The notes: generated by a model from the letters alone, not told the origin. DNA of 64,000 bases from Magnetococcales bacterium (GCA_015229005.1 JADGCL010000003.1:1-64000), one strand, 5' to 3'; shown: positions 19,428 to 31,063, counted from the stretch's first letter. Program-made: numbers and translations.

Positions 19428-21920
19428 ATGGCGGATGAAGAGAGTGTGACGGAGGCCCCCGACGGTTCCGAACCGGCCCGGAAGGAGACCGCCGAGACCC
19501 CGGGGGAGATGACCGCCGAAACCCCGGGAGAAGCGAGCCAAGCCACCCCACCGGCGCGGGTGGAGGATTTCATGCCCCTGGATCTGGTGATCTATCCCCT
19601 GGGTGGAAGACCCTTTTTCCCGGGGATGCTGACCCCGATCCAGGTGGAGGGATCCCCCTACTACGACACCATCAAGGAGGCGCTGGACTCCTCCGGCAAG
19701 ATGTTCGGAATCGTCCTGAGCCACGCCGAGGACGGCAATGAGGTTTTCGACCCCGAGAAGCTTTACGGCTTCGGCACCTCGGCGCGAATCATGGAGGCGG
19801 CGGTCAACGAAGATGAAAAACAGATCAAGCTCCTCGCCGAGGGCATAGCCCGCTTCGAAATCCGCGAGATCCTCCAGAAGGTCCCGGTCATCAAGGCGCG
19901 GGTGACCCACCATCTGGTCCGGCGCGAGGATATCCATCTCGAGTCCCTGAAACCCTACACCATGGCGGTGGTCAACACCCTCAAGGATCTCTTGAAGTAT
20001 GATTCGCTCTACCAGGAGCAGGTCAAGATGTTCCTCTCCCGGCACAACTTCAGCGAACCGGACCGCCTGGCGGATTTCGTCGCCTCCCTCACCAGCTCTT
20101 CCCGGGAGGAGTTGCAGGAGATCCTGGAAACCCTCTCGATCCAGACCCGCCTGGAGAAGGTGTTGGCGCTCCTCAAGAAGGAGCTGGAGATCGTCAAACT
20201 GCAGAACAAGATCTCCAAGCAGGTGGAACAGGGGATCTCCGAACATCAGCGCCACTTTTTTCTGCGGGAACAGTTGAAAGAGATCCAGAAGGAACTCGGG
20301 ATCACCAAGGATGACCGCACCGCCGAGCTCGATCGGTTTCGCGAACGCCTGAAAAGTCTGACCCTCTCCGAGGAGGCGACCAAGCGCGTCAACGACGAGA
20401 TGGACAAGCTGGGAATGCTGGAAACAGGCTCCTCGGAGTACGGCGTCACCCGCAACTATGTCGACTGGTTGACGAGCCTCCCCTGGGGAGTCCATTCGAC
20501 GGATCTCCTGGAACTGGACCGGGCGCGGAAGATCCTCGACGAGGACCACGATGGTCTGGGAGATGTCAAGGACCGGATCCTGGAGTTTCTGGCAGTGGGA
20601 CGGTTGAAGGGAGAGATCGGCGGTTCGATCATCCTCCTGGTCGGGCCTCCCGGGGTGGGCAAGACCTCGATCGGGCGCTCGGTGGCCAAGGCGGTCGGGC
20701 GGGAGTTTTTCCGTTTCTCGGTCGGCGGCATGCGCGACGAGGCCGAGATCAAGGGGCATCGGCGGACCTATGTGGGAGCCATGCCGGGTAAATTCATCCA
20801 GGCCCTCAGGCAGAAGAAGGTCGCCAACCCCATCATCATGCTCGATGAGGTGGACAAAATCGGCGCAAGCTATCAGGGCGACCCGGCCTCGGCCCTCCTG
20901 GAGGTCCTGGATCCCGAGCAGAATGTCGACTTTCTCGACCACTATCTCGACGTCCGTTTCGACCTTTCGAAAGTTCTCTTCATCTGCACCGCCAACCAGC
21001 TGGATACCATCCCCCAGCCTCTCATGGACCGGATGGAGGTGATCCGGCTCTCGGGCTACATCGCCGAGGAGAAGGTCAAGATCGCCCGCCACCATCTCGT
21101 GCCGAAGCAGTTGGTCAAGAACGGTCTCGGGAAAGGGGATCTCCGGATCTCCGCGGATGCGCTGCGGGCGATCGTCGAGGGGTACGCCCGGGAAGCCGGG
21201 GTGCGTCGCCTGGAACAAAAGATAGGCACCATCGCCCGAAAAACCGCCGTCAAGATCCTCGACGGCATCGACAAGCCCGTCCGCGTGGGACGAACGGAGG
21301 TCGAGGATTTCCTCGGCAAGCCCGACTTCCGCGATGAAAAACCGCTGCAGGGGGTCGGTATCGTGACCGGCCTGGCCTGGACCGCCATGGGGGGAGCGAC
21401 GCTGGACGTCGAGGCAATCCGCACCGGCGGTGACAAGGGGGGCCTGCAGTTGACCGGTCAGTTGGGCGACATCATGAAGGAATCGGCCCGAATCGCGATG
21501 AGCTATCTCAAGGCCAACTGCGAGGAACTGGGAGGAGACACCAGGCGCCTGGAAGGGGAGATTCACCTCCATGTTCCTGCGGGCGCAACCCCCAAGGATG
21601 GCCCCTCCGCGGGGATCACGATGACGACGGCACTCCTCTCCCTGGCGAAGAATCGTCCCCTCTCCCGGCGACTGGCGATGACAGGAGAGATTACCTTGAC
21701 CGGCCAGGTGCTGCCCGTCGGCGGCATCCGCGAAAAAGTGATCGCCGCCCGGCGGGTCGGGCTGCGAGAGTTGATCATTCCCGAGGCCTGCCGCAAGGAT
21801 TACGAGGAGGTCCCGGAGCATGTCCGGGAGGGATTCACGATCCATTTCGTCAAGAATTACAAAGAGGTGGCACGAATTGTCTTCGGTCGCAACCGTCGCC
21901 GCGATCCCGAGACCCCCTGA
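19428..21920 (+). CDS. lon: ATP-dependent protease La
   Basis: LVGPPGVGKTSIGRSVAKA, IIMLDEVDKIG, catalytic KDGPSAGITMTTAL. Confidence 0.95.
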   Translation: MADEESVTEAPDGSEPARKETAETPGEMTAETPGEASQATPPARVEDFMPLDLVIYPLGGRPFFPGMLTPIQVEGSPYYDTIKEALDSSGKMFGIVLSHAEDGNEVFDPEKLYGFGTSARIMEAAVNEDEKQIKLLAEGIARFEIREILQKVPVIKARVTHHLVRREDIHLESLKPYTMAVVNTLKDLLKYDSLYQEQVKMFLSRHNFSEPDRLADFVASLTSSSREELQEILETLSIQTRLEKVLALLKKELEIVKLQNKISKQVEQGISEHQRHFFLREQLKEIQKELGITKDDRTAELDRFRERLKSLTLSEEATKRVNDEMDKLGMLETGSSEYGVTRNYVDWLTSLPWGVHSTDLLELDRARKILDEDHDGLGDVKDRILEFLAVGRLKGEIGGSIILLVGPPGVGKTSIGRSVAKAVGREFFRFSVGGMRDEAEIKGHRRTYVGAMPGKFIQALRQKKVANPIIMLDEVDKIGASYQGDPASALLEVLDPEQNVDFLDHYLDVRFDLSKVLFICTANQLDTIPQPLMDRMEVIRLSGYIAEEKVKIARHHLVPKQLVKNGLGKGDLRISADALRAIVEGYAREAGVRRLEQKIGTIARKTAVKILDGIDKPVRVGRTEVEDFLGKPDFRDEKPLQGVGIVTGLAWTAMGGATLDVEAIRTGGDKGGLQLTGQLGDIMKESARIAMSYLKANCEELGGDTRRLEGEIHLHVPAGATPKDGPSAGITMTTALLSLAKNRPLSRRLAMTGEITLTGQVLPVGGIREKVIAARRVGLRELIIPEACRKDYEEVPEHVREGFTIHFVKNYKEVARIVFGRNRRRDPETP

Positions 21921-22027
21921 ACCTGCGGAAGAGCGCCGTCGGGTTTTGGCCCGGTTCTTGCCCGAAAAGCCCGGAGTTCGTGGCGCCGGTCTCCTTGAAC
22001 CGGTCTCCTTGAATAGGTGGGCCCCCC

Positions 22028-24724
22028 ATGTCCCTGCAGGTACGTTTGTCGATAGTGATCGCCGTGGTGGTTTTTCTGCAGACGGCGCTAACGTTGGTGG
22101 TGGAACAGGCCATCGTCTTCCCGAGCTTCGTCGAACTGGAACAAAAAGAAGCGGAGAAGAATCTCGATCGCAGCCGCGAGGCCATTCTCCGGGAGATGGA
22201 ACACCTTTCCGTACTCGCCTCCGACTGGGCGGCCTGGGACGACACCTATGCCTACGTTCAAGATCGGAGCGAGGCGTACGTCGTCTCCAACCTGCAACCG
22301 GGCTCCCTGGAGGGAATCAAACTCGAGGCACTCTTCATCTACGACACTGATCGTAAGCGGGTTTGGGGAAACTTCCGGGACCCGGGGAAGGGAGAATTCG
22401 TCCCCTGGGGAGATCTCCCCGACCAGATCGCTCCCGACTCTCCCCTCCACCCTCTTTTCGTCCACGAAAACGAAAGAAGTGCCCATGTCGGCCTCTTCAT
22501 GAGTTCGCGGGGGCCGATGATGCTGGTGACACGTCCCATCGTGAAGTCCGGTTTCGATGGTCCCATGCGGGGAACGCTGATCATGGGACGACTCCTGAGC
22601 GAGGAGATCCTGCGACGCCTGGTCGAGCAGACGCATGTGAGTTTCCGGGTCTGGGCTGCCGACAAAGAGGGGGGATTCTCCCCGGAGGAGCTGCCCCGGG
22701 TGCGGCAGGTGGTAGCCAACAAGGGACCGGTGTGGGACGAAGAGGTGGGCGAGACACGGACCGGCTACACCCTAATCGAGGATTTTCTCGGACGCCCGGG
22801 CCTCCTGATACGTGCCGACACCACCCGGGAAATCACCGATAAGGGGCTCAAGGCCTTCTGGGGGATGGTTCTGTCCAACATCCTCCAGGGTCTGGTGATG
22901 TTGGGAATACTGGTCTGGGCCCTCCATCGGGTGGTGGGCCAACCGTTGCGAGGACTGCATCGGCAAATGGCCCGGGTGGGCAAACACGGGGATCTGACCA
23001 CACGGACGGGTCTGACGGATAACGACGAGATTGGTCTTCTGGCCAGACAATTCGATGTGATGGTGGGCAATCTGGCCGACATGGTCGCCAGGATTCACCT
23101 CCATTCGCGATCACTGGACGCCTCGGTGGGGGCCCTCGCCGCCAACAGGAAGGTGTTGGAGAAGGATGCCGACACCACCCGGGGGTTGGCCCGGGAGACG
23201 ACGGTCGCCTACGGCTCTCTGGAGGAGAGCATGGGGACGATCCGGGAGGCGGTCCAGGTCACCCTGGGGGAGGCCGGGGGAATGGCGGCGGCGACTGCGG
23301 CCCTGGGACAGAACCTGGCCGAGATCGCGACAGCAACGGGGCAGACAAGTGCGGTGATCGATATCATGGCCGCCGCCTCCGTGGAGATCACGGCCAACAT
23401 GGCGGCAGTAGGCAACAACCTGAGCCGGGTCGAGAAATCCATCGAGGATATCTCCCTGGCAGTGGCCGACCTGACCGCAAACCTGGGAGAGGTCCAACTC
23501 CAAACTCGGGATGCAGCGCTCGAATCGGAGCAGGCACGCACCCACGCCGACGCCGCCGACGAGGTGACAAGACGGCTTTCGGACGCGGCAACCTCCATCG
23601 GCAAGGTGGTGGAGATCATCAACTCGATCGCCGAGCAGACCAACATGCTGGCCCTGAATGCCTCGATCGAGGCGGCAGGGGCAGGCCATGCGGGGGCCGG
23701 TTTCGCGGTGGTCGCCGACGAGGTGAAAACCCTGGCCCGGCAGACGGCCGCCGCGACCGAGATGATCTCCGAGAGGATCGGGGACATCCAGGAGATCAGC
23801 CGCGAGGCCGGGGAGGCCTACAGCCAGGTCACCTCGTCCATTTCCCGCATCCATGAGGGCAACCGGACCATCGCCTACGCGGTCACCCGCCAGAGCGAAC
23901 GGATCGCCGCCATATCCGGGGCCTTGACCGGGGTGACCCAGGCCTCCCAGGAGGTTCAGGAGCGGGCGACCGAACTGGGCCGGGCGGCGGAAGAGGTGAG
24001 CGATTCGGTGAACAACGCCGCCCGTGAGACCAAGGAAGTGGCACGCGCCGCCGAATCGGCCTCGGGGAGCGCCCAGCTCCTGGTGCGGCAGGGGACCACC
24101 CTGGATACCACCGCCAGACGCATGGGAGAGGCCGTCGCCCAGGGTGATGACGCCGCCCAGGTGGCACGAAACCACCTCGATGCCATCGACACGCAGATCC
24201 GGGTGTTGACCGGCATGGTCCACCACATGGGCCTCCTCGTGAACACGACGGCGACACCGGGGCACCGCCTGCTGGAGGCGACCTCTGCCCTGGACATCGG
24301 GCCGCAGCCGTTCGACATGGGGACGGTCAAGGGAGTGGCCATGGACCTCTTCACGGCAGCGGCGGAGATGCTCCTGGGACGACGCCCGCTGGACGTCTCC
24401 GGGTGGGAGCATGCCTTGCGGCGATTCCGTCTGGATGCCATCGAACCTCTCCTGGACGGGGGTCCCGACGGGAAGGATCGGCAGGAGTTCGACGAGATCT
24501 TTCGGGAGATCGCTTCGGCCTTCGTCGCGGTGATGCCCTCGCCTCCCCCTGGTCGCGGAGAAGGGGGGGAGATGGCAGAAGAAGGGATCCCGGGAGAGAG
24601 GGAAAAGACCGCGACCGCACTCGATCTCTCCGCTTTTCTCGCGACCCAGGGCAAACTGTTCGGGCTCCTGGACAGTTTCTACCTGACCAGCCAGCACCGG
24701 CTTCTGCATCCGGGAACCCCGTAG
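22028..24724 (+). CDS. Methyl-accepting chemotaxis protein with CHASE4-like periplasmic sensor and extra C-terminal domain
   Basis: [23 protein letters not shown] (CHASE4-like), [46 protein letters not shown]. Confidence 0.88.
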   Translation: MSLQVRLSIVIAVVVFLQTALTLVVEQAIVFPSFVELEQKEAEKNLDRSREAILREMEHLSVLASDWAAWDDTYAYVQDRSEAYVVSNLQPGSLEGIKLEALFIYDTDRKRVWGNFRDPGKGEFVPWGDLPDQIAPDSPLHPLFVHENERSAHVGLFMSSRGPMMLVTRPIVKSGFDGPMRGTLIMGRLLSEEILRRLVEQTHVSFRVWAADKEGGFSPEELPRVRQVVANKGPVWDEEVGETRTGYTLIEDFLGRPGLLIRADTTREITDKGLKAFWGMVLSNILQGLVMLGILVWALHRVVGQPLRGLHRQMARVGKHGDLTTRTGLTDNDEIGLLARQFDVMVGNLADMVARIHLHSRSLDASVGALAANRKVLEKDADTTRGLARETTVAYGSLEESMGTIREAVQVTLGEAGGMAAATAALGQNLAEIATATGQTSAVIDIMAAASVEITANMAAVGNNLSRVEKSIEDISLAVADLTANLGEVQLQTRDAALESEQARTHADAADEVTRRLSDAATSIGKVVEIINSIAEQTNMLALNASIEAAGAGHAGAGFAVVADEVKTLARQTAAATEMISERIGDIQEISREAGEAYSQVTSSISRIHEGNRTIAYAVTRQSERIAAISGALTGVTQASQEVQERATELGRAAEEVSDSVNNAARETKEVARAAESASGSAQLLVRQGTTLDTTARRMGEAVAQGDDAAQVARNHLDAIDTQIRVLTGMVHHMGLLVNTTATPGHRLLEATSALDIGPQPFDMGTVKGVAMDLFTAAAEMLLGRRPLDVSGWEHALRRFRLDAIEPLLDGGPDGKDRQEFDEIFREIASAFVAVMPSPPPGRGEGGEMAEEGIPGEREKTATALDLSAFLATQGKLFGLLDSFYLTSQHRLLHPGTP

Positions 24725-24803
24725 CGGCCCGTCGATAAGCGGGCCGCCACCCCAGGTTTGATCCGGGCTTGGCACGCCATGAAAAAACAGGGGCTCCAGG
24801 GGC

Positions 24804-25241
24804 TTACCGCGCCAAGAGATCCAACGCCTTCACGAACGGATTGACGATGGTCAACGCGCCACCGATCACTTGGCCATGCTGCAGGTCCTCGGTGTAAAGG
24901 GTCGCGCAACCCCCTTCCAGAGCGGCGGCTACGATCAGACTGTCCCAATAGCTGAAAGCGTGAGTTTCGCGCAGACGAGAGGCACGCAAAAAGAGATCCC
25001 GGCTGTCTGGCACAAGGCGACATGCCGCGTGCAGCCGTACCATGGCGTGACGCAGTTCCTCCTCGGCAATTCTGGCCTTGTCCCTCAAGATGCGTCCGAT
25101 TTCCCTCAACACCTGACCATTGATCACCGGCGTTTGCCCCAATGTCGCCAACCATCGCCGGGCCAACCCATGCCGCCGGTCCCCAGAGGCGACCAGGGCA
25201 TAGACCCATAGGTTGGTATCAACGAAGACAGGCGCGGTCAT
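24804..25241 (-). CDS. PIN-domain toxin (VapC-like)
   Basis: VFVDTNLWVYALVASGD...YWDSLIVAAALEGGCATLYTEDLQHGQ. Confidence 0.88.
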   Translation of the reverse strand: MTAPVFVDTNLWVYALVASGDRRHGLARRWLATLGQTPVINGQVLREIGRILRDKARIAEEELRHAMVRLHAACRLVPDSRDLFLRASRLRETHAFSYWDSLIVAAALEGGCATLYTEDLQHGQVIGGALTIVNPFVKALDLLAR

Positions 25242-25521
25242 AGATATCTTCCCGCTTCACAGGCAGACCATCCCCTTTTGGGGGGTAGGGATCGGCCAGA
25301 AGGGCAGCCATCGCGGCAGAACCAGCATTGGCTTCCTCCCGGTCGAACCGCTCACTCCACGTATCCGGAACGGGGAGACTTCCCGGGCCTTGTTTGATCT
25401 GCGGGCCGGTCCGTTCCAAGGTATGCCTCTGCTCCAGAAACAACACAAAATCCAGCACCCGATCCGCCAGATCGTCGGGAAGACGTTTGACTTCATCATA
25501 AATGCGCTCAGCCGTACTCAT
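25219..25521 (-). CDS. DUF2281-like antitoxin
   Basis: IYDEVKRLPDDLADRVLDFVLFLEQR; 3' end overlaps toxin start. Confidence 0.75.
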   Translation of the reverse strand: MSTAERIYDEVKRLPDDLADRVLDFVLFLEQRHTLERTGPQIKQGPGSLPVPDTWSERFDREEANAGSAAMAALLADPYPPKGDGLPVKREDIYDRACLR

Positions 25522-25694
25522 GGCTCAGTCTCCTGACATTGCAATGGCTGACCATCAACCAGCTCATCGCCTCACCCAACCACTTCCAATATTATCCTTC
25601 TTCGTTGGTTTCTGTTCGACTTCGGTCAATCCGATCAAGGATTCTGGTTCCGTACTTCGGCGAACGCTTACCAGTACGGAACCTTCCCCTTGAC

Positions 25695-28601
25695 TCAGAA
25701 CCGCTCGAATTCGTCGTCCGCAGCCCCCCCACCCGAATTCCCCGAAGGAGGCGAAAGCTTCAGCTCGATACCCTCTCCGGAGGCGGTCGCACGGGCAGCC
25801 TGGGCGATCCGCGCCGGCGGTCTGGCGGCGGGCCTCCCACGACCGGTTGCGACGACGGTATTGATGGCCTGCGACTTTTTCCTGGGACCTGCCACCTCCC
25901 GGGTTCTGCCGCTCTGAACGGGACCGCCGTCGGCCAGCTTGAAGAAGGAGACCGTGGACTGAAGCAGATCGGCCTGGCTCGACAGCTCCTCGGCGGTGGC
26001 GGCCATCTCCTCGGAGGCCCCGGCGTTGGACTGAATCACCTGGTCGAGCTGCTGGATGGCCTGGTTGATCTGCGAGACACCGGAATTCTGCTCCTCGCTG
26101 GCGGCGGCGATCTCCTTGACCAACTCGGCCGTTTTTTCGATTTTCGGGACCAACTGACTGATGGTCATCCCGGCCCGCTCCGCCACCTGGACACTGGAAG
26201 CGGAGAGCTGGCCGATCTCGCCCGCCGCCAACTGGCTACGCTCGGCCAGCTTTCTCACCTCGGCGGCGACGACCGCGAATCCCTTGCCGTGTTCACCGGC
26301 GCGGGCCGCCTCGATGGCGGCGTTCAGGGCAAGGAGATTGGTCTGCCGGGCGATCTCGGAGACGATCCCGATCTTCTGGGCAATCTCCTTCATCGCCCCC
26401 ACCGCCTCGTTGACCGCCTCCCCGCCCTCCTGGGCCTCCCTGGCCGCCTCGGAGGCCATGGTCTCGGTGGTCCGGGCATTGTCGGTATTCTGCTGGATCC
26501 CGGAGCCCATCTCCTCCATGGCGCTGGAGGTCTCCTCGACGGAGGCCGCCTGCTCGGTGGATCCCTGGGAAAGTTGCTGGGCGGTTTCCGAAAGTTCGTT
26601 GCTGCCGGCGGAGACTTGCCGGGAGGCGCTGGTGATGTCGCGCATCACCTCTTGCAATTTCGCCACCGTCCGCCCGAGGCCTTTCGAGAGATCGCCCATC
26701 TCGTCCCGGCGATCGAGGGCGCACGAGATATCGAGATCCCCGCCGGCCATCCTTTCGATGTGCCCCAGACAGGTGCTGATGGGTGCGGTCAGGCTGGCGG
26801 CGATGGCGAGGGCCAAGAACAGCACCACCGCCGCCGCAGCCAGGGCAAACACCCCGACCCCGGCGATGAGAGCCTCGATCGGCTTCCGCACCTCGGCCAG
26901 ATCGATCTCGGCGAGGAGACCCCAGGTCACGTCACCGAGATTCACCGGCGTATAGGCGGAAAGCACAGGGTTGCCGTTGTAGTCCTGGATCACCCGCGCA
27001 TCGCTCCCGCCGGCCAGGGCCTCCCGGGAGCCCTCGGTATCGACGCCATTCTTGGCCACATCCCCGGCGAAGGAGGCCGCGACCGAGTGTCCTTCCTTGT
27101 CGAGGTAGGAGTCCGAACGCATCCGCTTGTCGGGACCGACGAGATAGGTCTCGCCGGTCTCCCCCATCCCCTCGCGCTGCTGCATGATGCCGTTGATCGC
27201 CTCCAGGGAGAGCTGCAGGGCGACCACGAGTTCCACATTCCCCGCGTTGACCACGGCATCGGCGACGAAGGCGGCAGGGGCCCCGTTCGACGGCGCATAG
27301 GGGGCGAAATCGGCCACTCCATAGCTCTTGGAGGCGATCACCTTCCGGACCAGCCCACCCAGATTGGAATCGGCATACTTGCCGTTCACCATGTTGCTCT
27401 GAAAATCGGCCTCCCGGGTCGCCGAGTAGAAGACGTATCCGTCCGGGTTGATCAGGAAAAGGTCGTAGTACCCGTAGGCCTCCTGATATTTCTTGAAGAA
27501 TTCGTTCTTGGCATCATCCTTGGGGCTGAAGGCCTCGGCAACGTCGATCTCCGAGATCATCGCCCAACGGAGGCCGTTGCCCAGCTCGACCGCGCTCCAG
27601 GCGGAGAGGACCGGGTTGTGGTTGTAGTCCAGGATCACCTTCTGGCCCTCGTTCCCGGCCAAAGCCCCCCGGGTCGCCTCGGTATCGACCTTGGTGCCAT
27701 TCTTGAAAGCCGCCTCCACCGAGTGCCCCTTGGGGTCGAGGAAGGAGTCGGAACGCATGATCCCATCCTGGCCGACCAGGTAGGACTCCCCTGTCTCCCC
27801 CATGCCGACCCGGATCGACATGACGTCGTTGATCTTCTTCAGGGGGATCTGCAGGGCGACATAACCCCTCGCCCCGCCGCCGGCGCCACCGGGAATGGCC
27901 GCGACCATGAAGCCGGCCGGGGCCCCCTTGGAGGGGGCATAGGGGGCGATGTCGCCCACCGCGATCATCCCCTTCTCCCCAGCCTGCAACGCCTTGAGGG
28001 CCTGGCCGAAGGTCGTACCGGCCAGGTCACCCCTCACCAGATTCTGCCCGAGGTCCGGCTCACGGGTGACGCTGTAGACGATGTCACCTTCGGGGCTGAT
28101 GAGAAAGAGATCGTACCAGCCATTGTCCTCCATCACGTCCTTCGCACGCGCATCGTACCTGCCGGCGAGCTCGTTCCACTCCGGGGAGCCGATCTTGCGA
28201 CCGTTGGCGGCAAAGGCCTTGGCGAAACCCTCCAACCCCTCCGCCATCCAGGGGTCGTCGCGGAGGATCGCCAGTTGCCCCTTGAGAGTCGCGATATAGT
28301 CGACGAGATGCCCCTTCTTCGCCGCCTGGACCGCGCCAAGCTTGCGATAGGCCTCGGTGCGCAGGGTCCCGACGATCTCGACCAGAACCTTCATATCGCC
28401 CTTGCGCTCGGCGAAAAATTTCTCGATCTGGACCTTCTTGATCTCACGCACCGCCTTGAGCTGATTGAAGGCATTGTCCATCATGGCCCCGGAGGAGCGG
28501 GAACTGGCGAACCAGCCAACCAGGACCAGGGGAATCAGCCCCACCGCCAGGAACAATCCGATCAGCTTCGGACGCATGCGGACGTTGTCCAACAAAGTCA
28601 T
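25695..28601 (-). CDS. Methyl-accepting chemotaxis protein with tandemly duplicated Cache-like sensor domains and C-terminal EFERF
   Basis: Two copies of GMGETGE(S/T)YLVG..(G)IMRSDS(F/Y)LD..GHSV; canonical MCP hairpin. Confidence 0.9.
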   Translation of the reverse strand: MTLLDNVRMRPKLIGLFLAVGLIPLVLVGWFASSRSSGAMMDNAFNQLKAVREIKKVQIEKFFAERKGDMKVLVEIVGTLRTEAYRKLGAVQAAKKGHLVDYIATLKGQLAILRDDPWMAEGLEGFAKAFAANGRKIGSPEWNELAGRYDARAKDVMEDNGWYDLFLISPEGDIVYSVTREPDLGQNLVRGDLAGTTFGQALKALQAGEKGMIAVGDIAPYAPSKGAPAGFMVAAIPGGAGGGARGYVALQIPLKKINDVMSIRVGMGETGESYLVGQDGIMRSDSFLDPKGHSVEAAFKNGTKVDTEATRGALAGNEGQKVILDYNHNPVLSAWSAVELGNGLRWAMISEIDVAEAFSPKDDAKNEFFKKYQEAYGYYDLFLINPDGYVFYSATREADFQSNMVNGKYADSNLGGLVRKVIASKSYGVADFAPYAPSNGAPAAFVADAVVNAGNVELVVALQLSLEAINGIMQQREGMGETGETYLVGPDKRMRSDSYLDKEGHSVAASFAGDVAKNGVDTEGSREALAGGSDARVIQDYNGNPVLSAYTPVNLGDVTWGLLAEIDLAEVRKPIEALIAGVGVFALAAAAVVLFLALAIAASLTAPISTCLGHIERMAGGDLDISCALDRRDEMGDLSKGLGRTVAKLQEVMRDITSASRQVSAGSNELSETAQQLSQGSTEQAASVEETSSAMEEMGSGIQQNTDNARTTETMASEAAREAQEGGEAVNEAVGAMKEIAQKIGIVSEIARQTNLLALNAAIEAARAGEHGKGFAVVAAEVRKLAERSQLAAGEIGQLSASSVQVAERAGMTISQLVPKIEKTAELVKEIAAASEEQNSGVSQINQAIQQLDQVIQSNAGASEEMAATAEELSSQADLLQSTVSFFKLADGGPVQSGRTREVAGPRKKSQAINTVVATGRGRPAARPPARIAQAARATASGEGIELKLSPPSGNSGGGAADDEFERF

Positions 28602-28798
28602 GACGAATCTCCCTCTCCTGCGTTGACCGACGATGGAAACCGGCAGGACCGGATCACCCCGGGACGGATCACCCCGAGGCAAATCACCAGGTATTCCCCC
28701 CCACCGGCCCCAGCCGAACTTTGGGCAACATTCCGGATCAAGTCAACACATTTCAGCATAAAAAAAATTTGCTCTCTCCCTTCTCTCCCGGTCGAACC

Positions 28799-29107
28799 AT
28801 GAAGCGCAAACCCACCCGGCACTCCAGTTTGACCGACAACGCCGCCAGGGTGGTCGCCGCCCTGCGCCGGGCCGGTTTTCGTCCCCATCCGGGACCGATC
28901 AGCGGGCGTTTCGGGGGGGGCGGCACAGTGCGGGTGAAGATCTCCGGCGAGAGCGGGCGGACCCGGCTGCGGGTGGCAGGCGGTGGCGTCCAGGAACTGT
29001 TCCTCTATGGGCCGGTGAGAATGGAGACGGTGGTCGCGGTGATCAGGGAACTTTTTGGACCCGATTCTCTCGAGGCGGTCGTCCTCCACAAAAACGCAGA
29101 AGCCTGA
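28799..29107 (+). CDS. Hypothetical protein
   Basis: 102-aa ORF; no family recognised. Confidence 0.45.
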   Translation: MKRKPTRHSSLTDNAARVVAALRRAGFRPHPGPISGRFGGGGTVRVKISGESGRTRLRVAGGGVQELFLYGPVRMETVVAVIRELFGPDSLEAVVLHKNAEA

Positions 29108-29113
29108 TCCAGG

Positions 29114-29215
29114 TCAGGAATCCGCGAGATGCTCCTGAAGCCATGATGCCAGCTCTTTCTCTCCCATGGCACCCCGAGCCAGGGAGAGGAAGACACGGTA
29201 TAGCCAGGCGCATCC
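29114..29215 (-). pseudogene. C-terminal remnant of a Fic/Doc-family toxin
   Basis: Frame after the antitoxin stop reads ...WLYRVFLSLARGAMGEKELASWLQEHLADS*, matching the Doc C-terminus; no upstream Fic HPFxxGN motif. Confidence 0.6.
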
Positions 29216-29220
29216 ATCGG

Positions 29221-29445
29221 TTATTCGGCCAGCTTGCGCAGAACATCGCGCTCCTCACGCATGATCTCCTCGGCCAGATCCATTTGCCGAGCGAACTCCG
29301 GATCATAGGGGGTCAGTTCGATACCTCCCCTGGTTTCCAGCACATACAGAGCATCGCCCTTCTCGACCCGGAGTCTGGCAAGAATCTCCTTGGGAAGTAC
29401 GACGCCAGTAGAATTGCCGATGGATGTCAAACGCAACGTCGTCAT
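29221..29445 (-). CDS. AbrB/MazE-family (SpoVT-fold) antitoxin
   Basis: MTTLRLTSIGNSTGVVLPKEILARLRVEKGDALYV. Confidence 0.85.
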   Translation of the reverse strand: MTTLRLTSIGNSTGVVLPKEILARLRVEKGDALYVLETRGGIELTPYDPEFARQMDLAEEIMREERDVLRKLAE

Positions 29446-29926
29446 TCGAGTTCCTCCTCCGACCTTATGGTAACGAACGTAAGAACGCCTCTCCACTCTT
29501 TATCGAGGAACGACCGCAGGAGAAGGGAACGACCATCCAACCCACCACCAGGCGGCTGACAGATGGCCCCGGCCCCTTCCCCAAGATTCCTTGCAAGGCG
29601 TTCGAAGGATCCTTCGGAGGCCTCCCCTCCGGCAGAACCGGGAGGCCTCCGACAACACCCGCTCCGAACGCCCCGACAGGGTGATTCGCCAACCCCAGGC
29701 AACCATCCGCTTTTCCGGGTGAAATCGATTACCCTCCGCCCCCTTTCCTCCCCAACGACGGCGACTCTCCCCCCCGAAAAACCGCGCTTGGCATGTTTCT
29801 CGCGGTCACAGGCAACAATCGGGATGGTATCGCGTTGGCCCCGGCCCCACCGAAACAGAACGTGGGGAGAGCGCAAACGGGGTCGAGAACAACCGTTGGA
29901 TCCATGAAATACGGGAGAAACACCAA

Positions 29927-30976
29927 ATGAAAATGCAACCAGCAGTTTTCGCCCTGGCCCTGCTCGCCTGGGTGGGGGCCCCCGCCACCTACCCGGAGGC
30001 CCTGGCACGGGATCAGATCCGGATCGTCGGCTCCTCCACCGTCTACCCCTTCTCGACGGTGGTGGCGGAGAATTTCGGTCGTGGCGGCAAATTCAAGACC
30101 CCGGTGGTCGAAAGCACCGGCACCGGCGGCGGTCTGAAGCTCTTCTGCGGCGGCCTCGGCGAAGGCCACCCCGACATGGCCAATGCCTCGCGGCGCATCA
30201 AGGAATCGGAGGTCGCGGAGTGCGCCAAGAACGGCATCACCGAGATTACCGAGGTCAAGATCGGCTTCGATGGCATCGTCATCGCCAACGCCAAGGGGGC
30301 CCACCTGTTCGATATCAGCCTCCATGACCTCTTCCTCGCCCTGGCCAAGGATGTCCCGCAGGAAGGCAAGATGGTCCCCAATAAGGCAAAGAGCTGGAAA
30401 GAGATCAACCCCGCCCTGCCCGATCAACCGATCCGGGTCTACGGCCCGCCCCCGACCTCGGGAACCCGGGACGCCTTCGTGGAGCTGGCCATGGAGGGCG
30501 GCTGCAAGAGCTTCCCGGAGATCGCCGCCCTCGCCAAAAGCGACGAAAAGCGGTTCAAGGCCACCTGCCACGGCATCCGCGAGGACGGCGCCTACATCGA
30601 GGCCGGGGAGAACGACAACATGATCGTCCAGAAGCTCGGCACCGACAAGAACGCCCTCGGCGTCTTCGGCTTCAGCTTCCTCGATCAGAATCGCGACAAG
30701 GTCCAGCCCAGCCGCGTCAACGGCAAGGAGGCCACCTTCGACAACATCCTGGGCGGGCAATATCCGGTCTCCCGCTCCCTCTACTTCTACGTCAAGAGCC
30801 AACACGCCAAACTGGTCCCCGGGATCGTCGAGTATCTCCGGGAATTCACCGCCGAAAAGGCCTGGAGCGAAGACGGCTATCTCGCGGACCGGGGGCTCAT
30901 CCCCATGACCCCCGAGGAGCGGAAGAAGGTCGCCGCCGATGTGGTGAAACTCACGCCGATGTCGCTGAGCAAATAA
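29927..30976 (+). CDS. PstS-like phosphate ABC transporter substrate-binding protein
   Basis: DQIRIVGSSTVYPFSTVVAENFGR...ESTGTGGGLKLFCGG...SGTRDAF. Confidence 0.88.
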   Translation: MKMQPAVFALALLAWVGAPATYPEALARDQIRIVGSSTVYPFSTVVAENFGRGGKFKTPVVESTGTGGGLKLFCGGLGEGHPDMANASRRIKESEVAECAKNGITEITEVKIGFDGIVIANAKGAHLFDISLHDLFLALAKDVPQEGKMVPNKAKSWKEINPALPDQPIRVYGPPPTSGTRDAFVELAMEGGCKSFPEIAALAKSDEKRFKATCHGIREDGAYIEAGENDNMIVQKLGTDKNALGVFGFSFLDQNRDKVQPSRVNGKEATFDNILGGQYPVSRSLYFYVKSQHAKLVPGIVEYLREFTAEKAWSEDGYLADRGLIPMTPEERKKVAADVVKLTPMSLSK

Positions 30977-31021
30977 CGCCAGGGAAGGATCCCACCCAGG
31001 GGGGGAAGAGGAATCAAACGC

Positions 31022-31063
31022 AAAAAGGGCTGACAGGAGTCCCTCCTGCCAGCCCTTTTTTTT
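31022..31063 (+). terminator. Rho-independent terminator
   Basis: aaagggctgacaggag-tcc-ctcctgccagccctttttttt. Confidence 0.85.
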
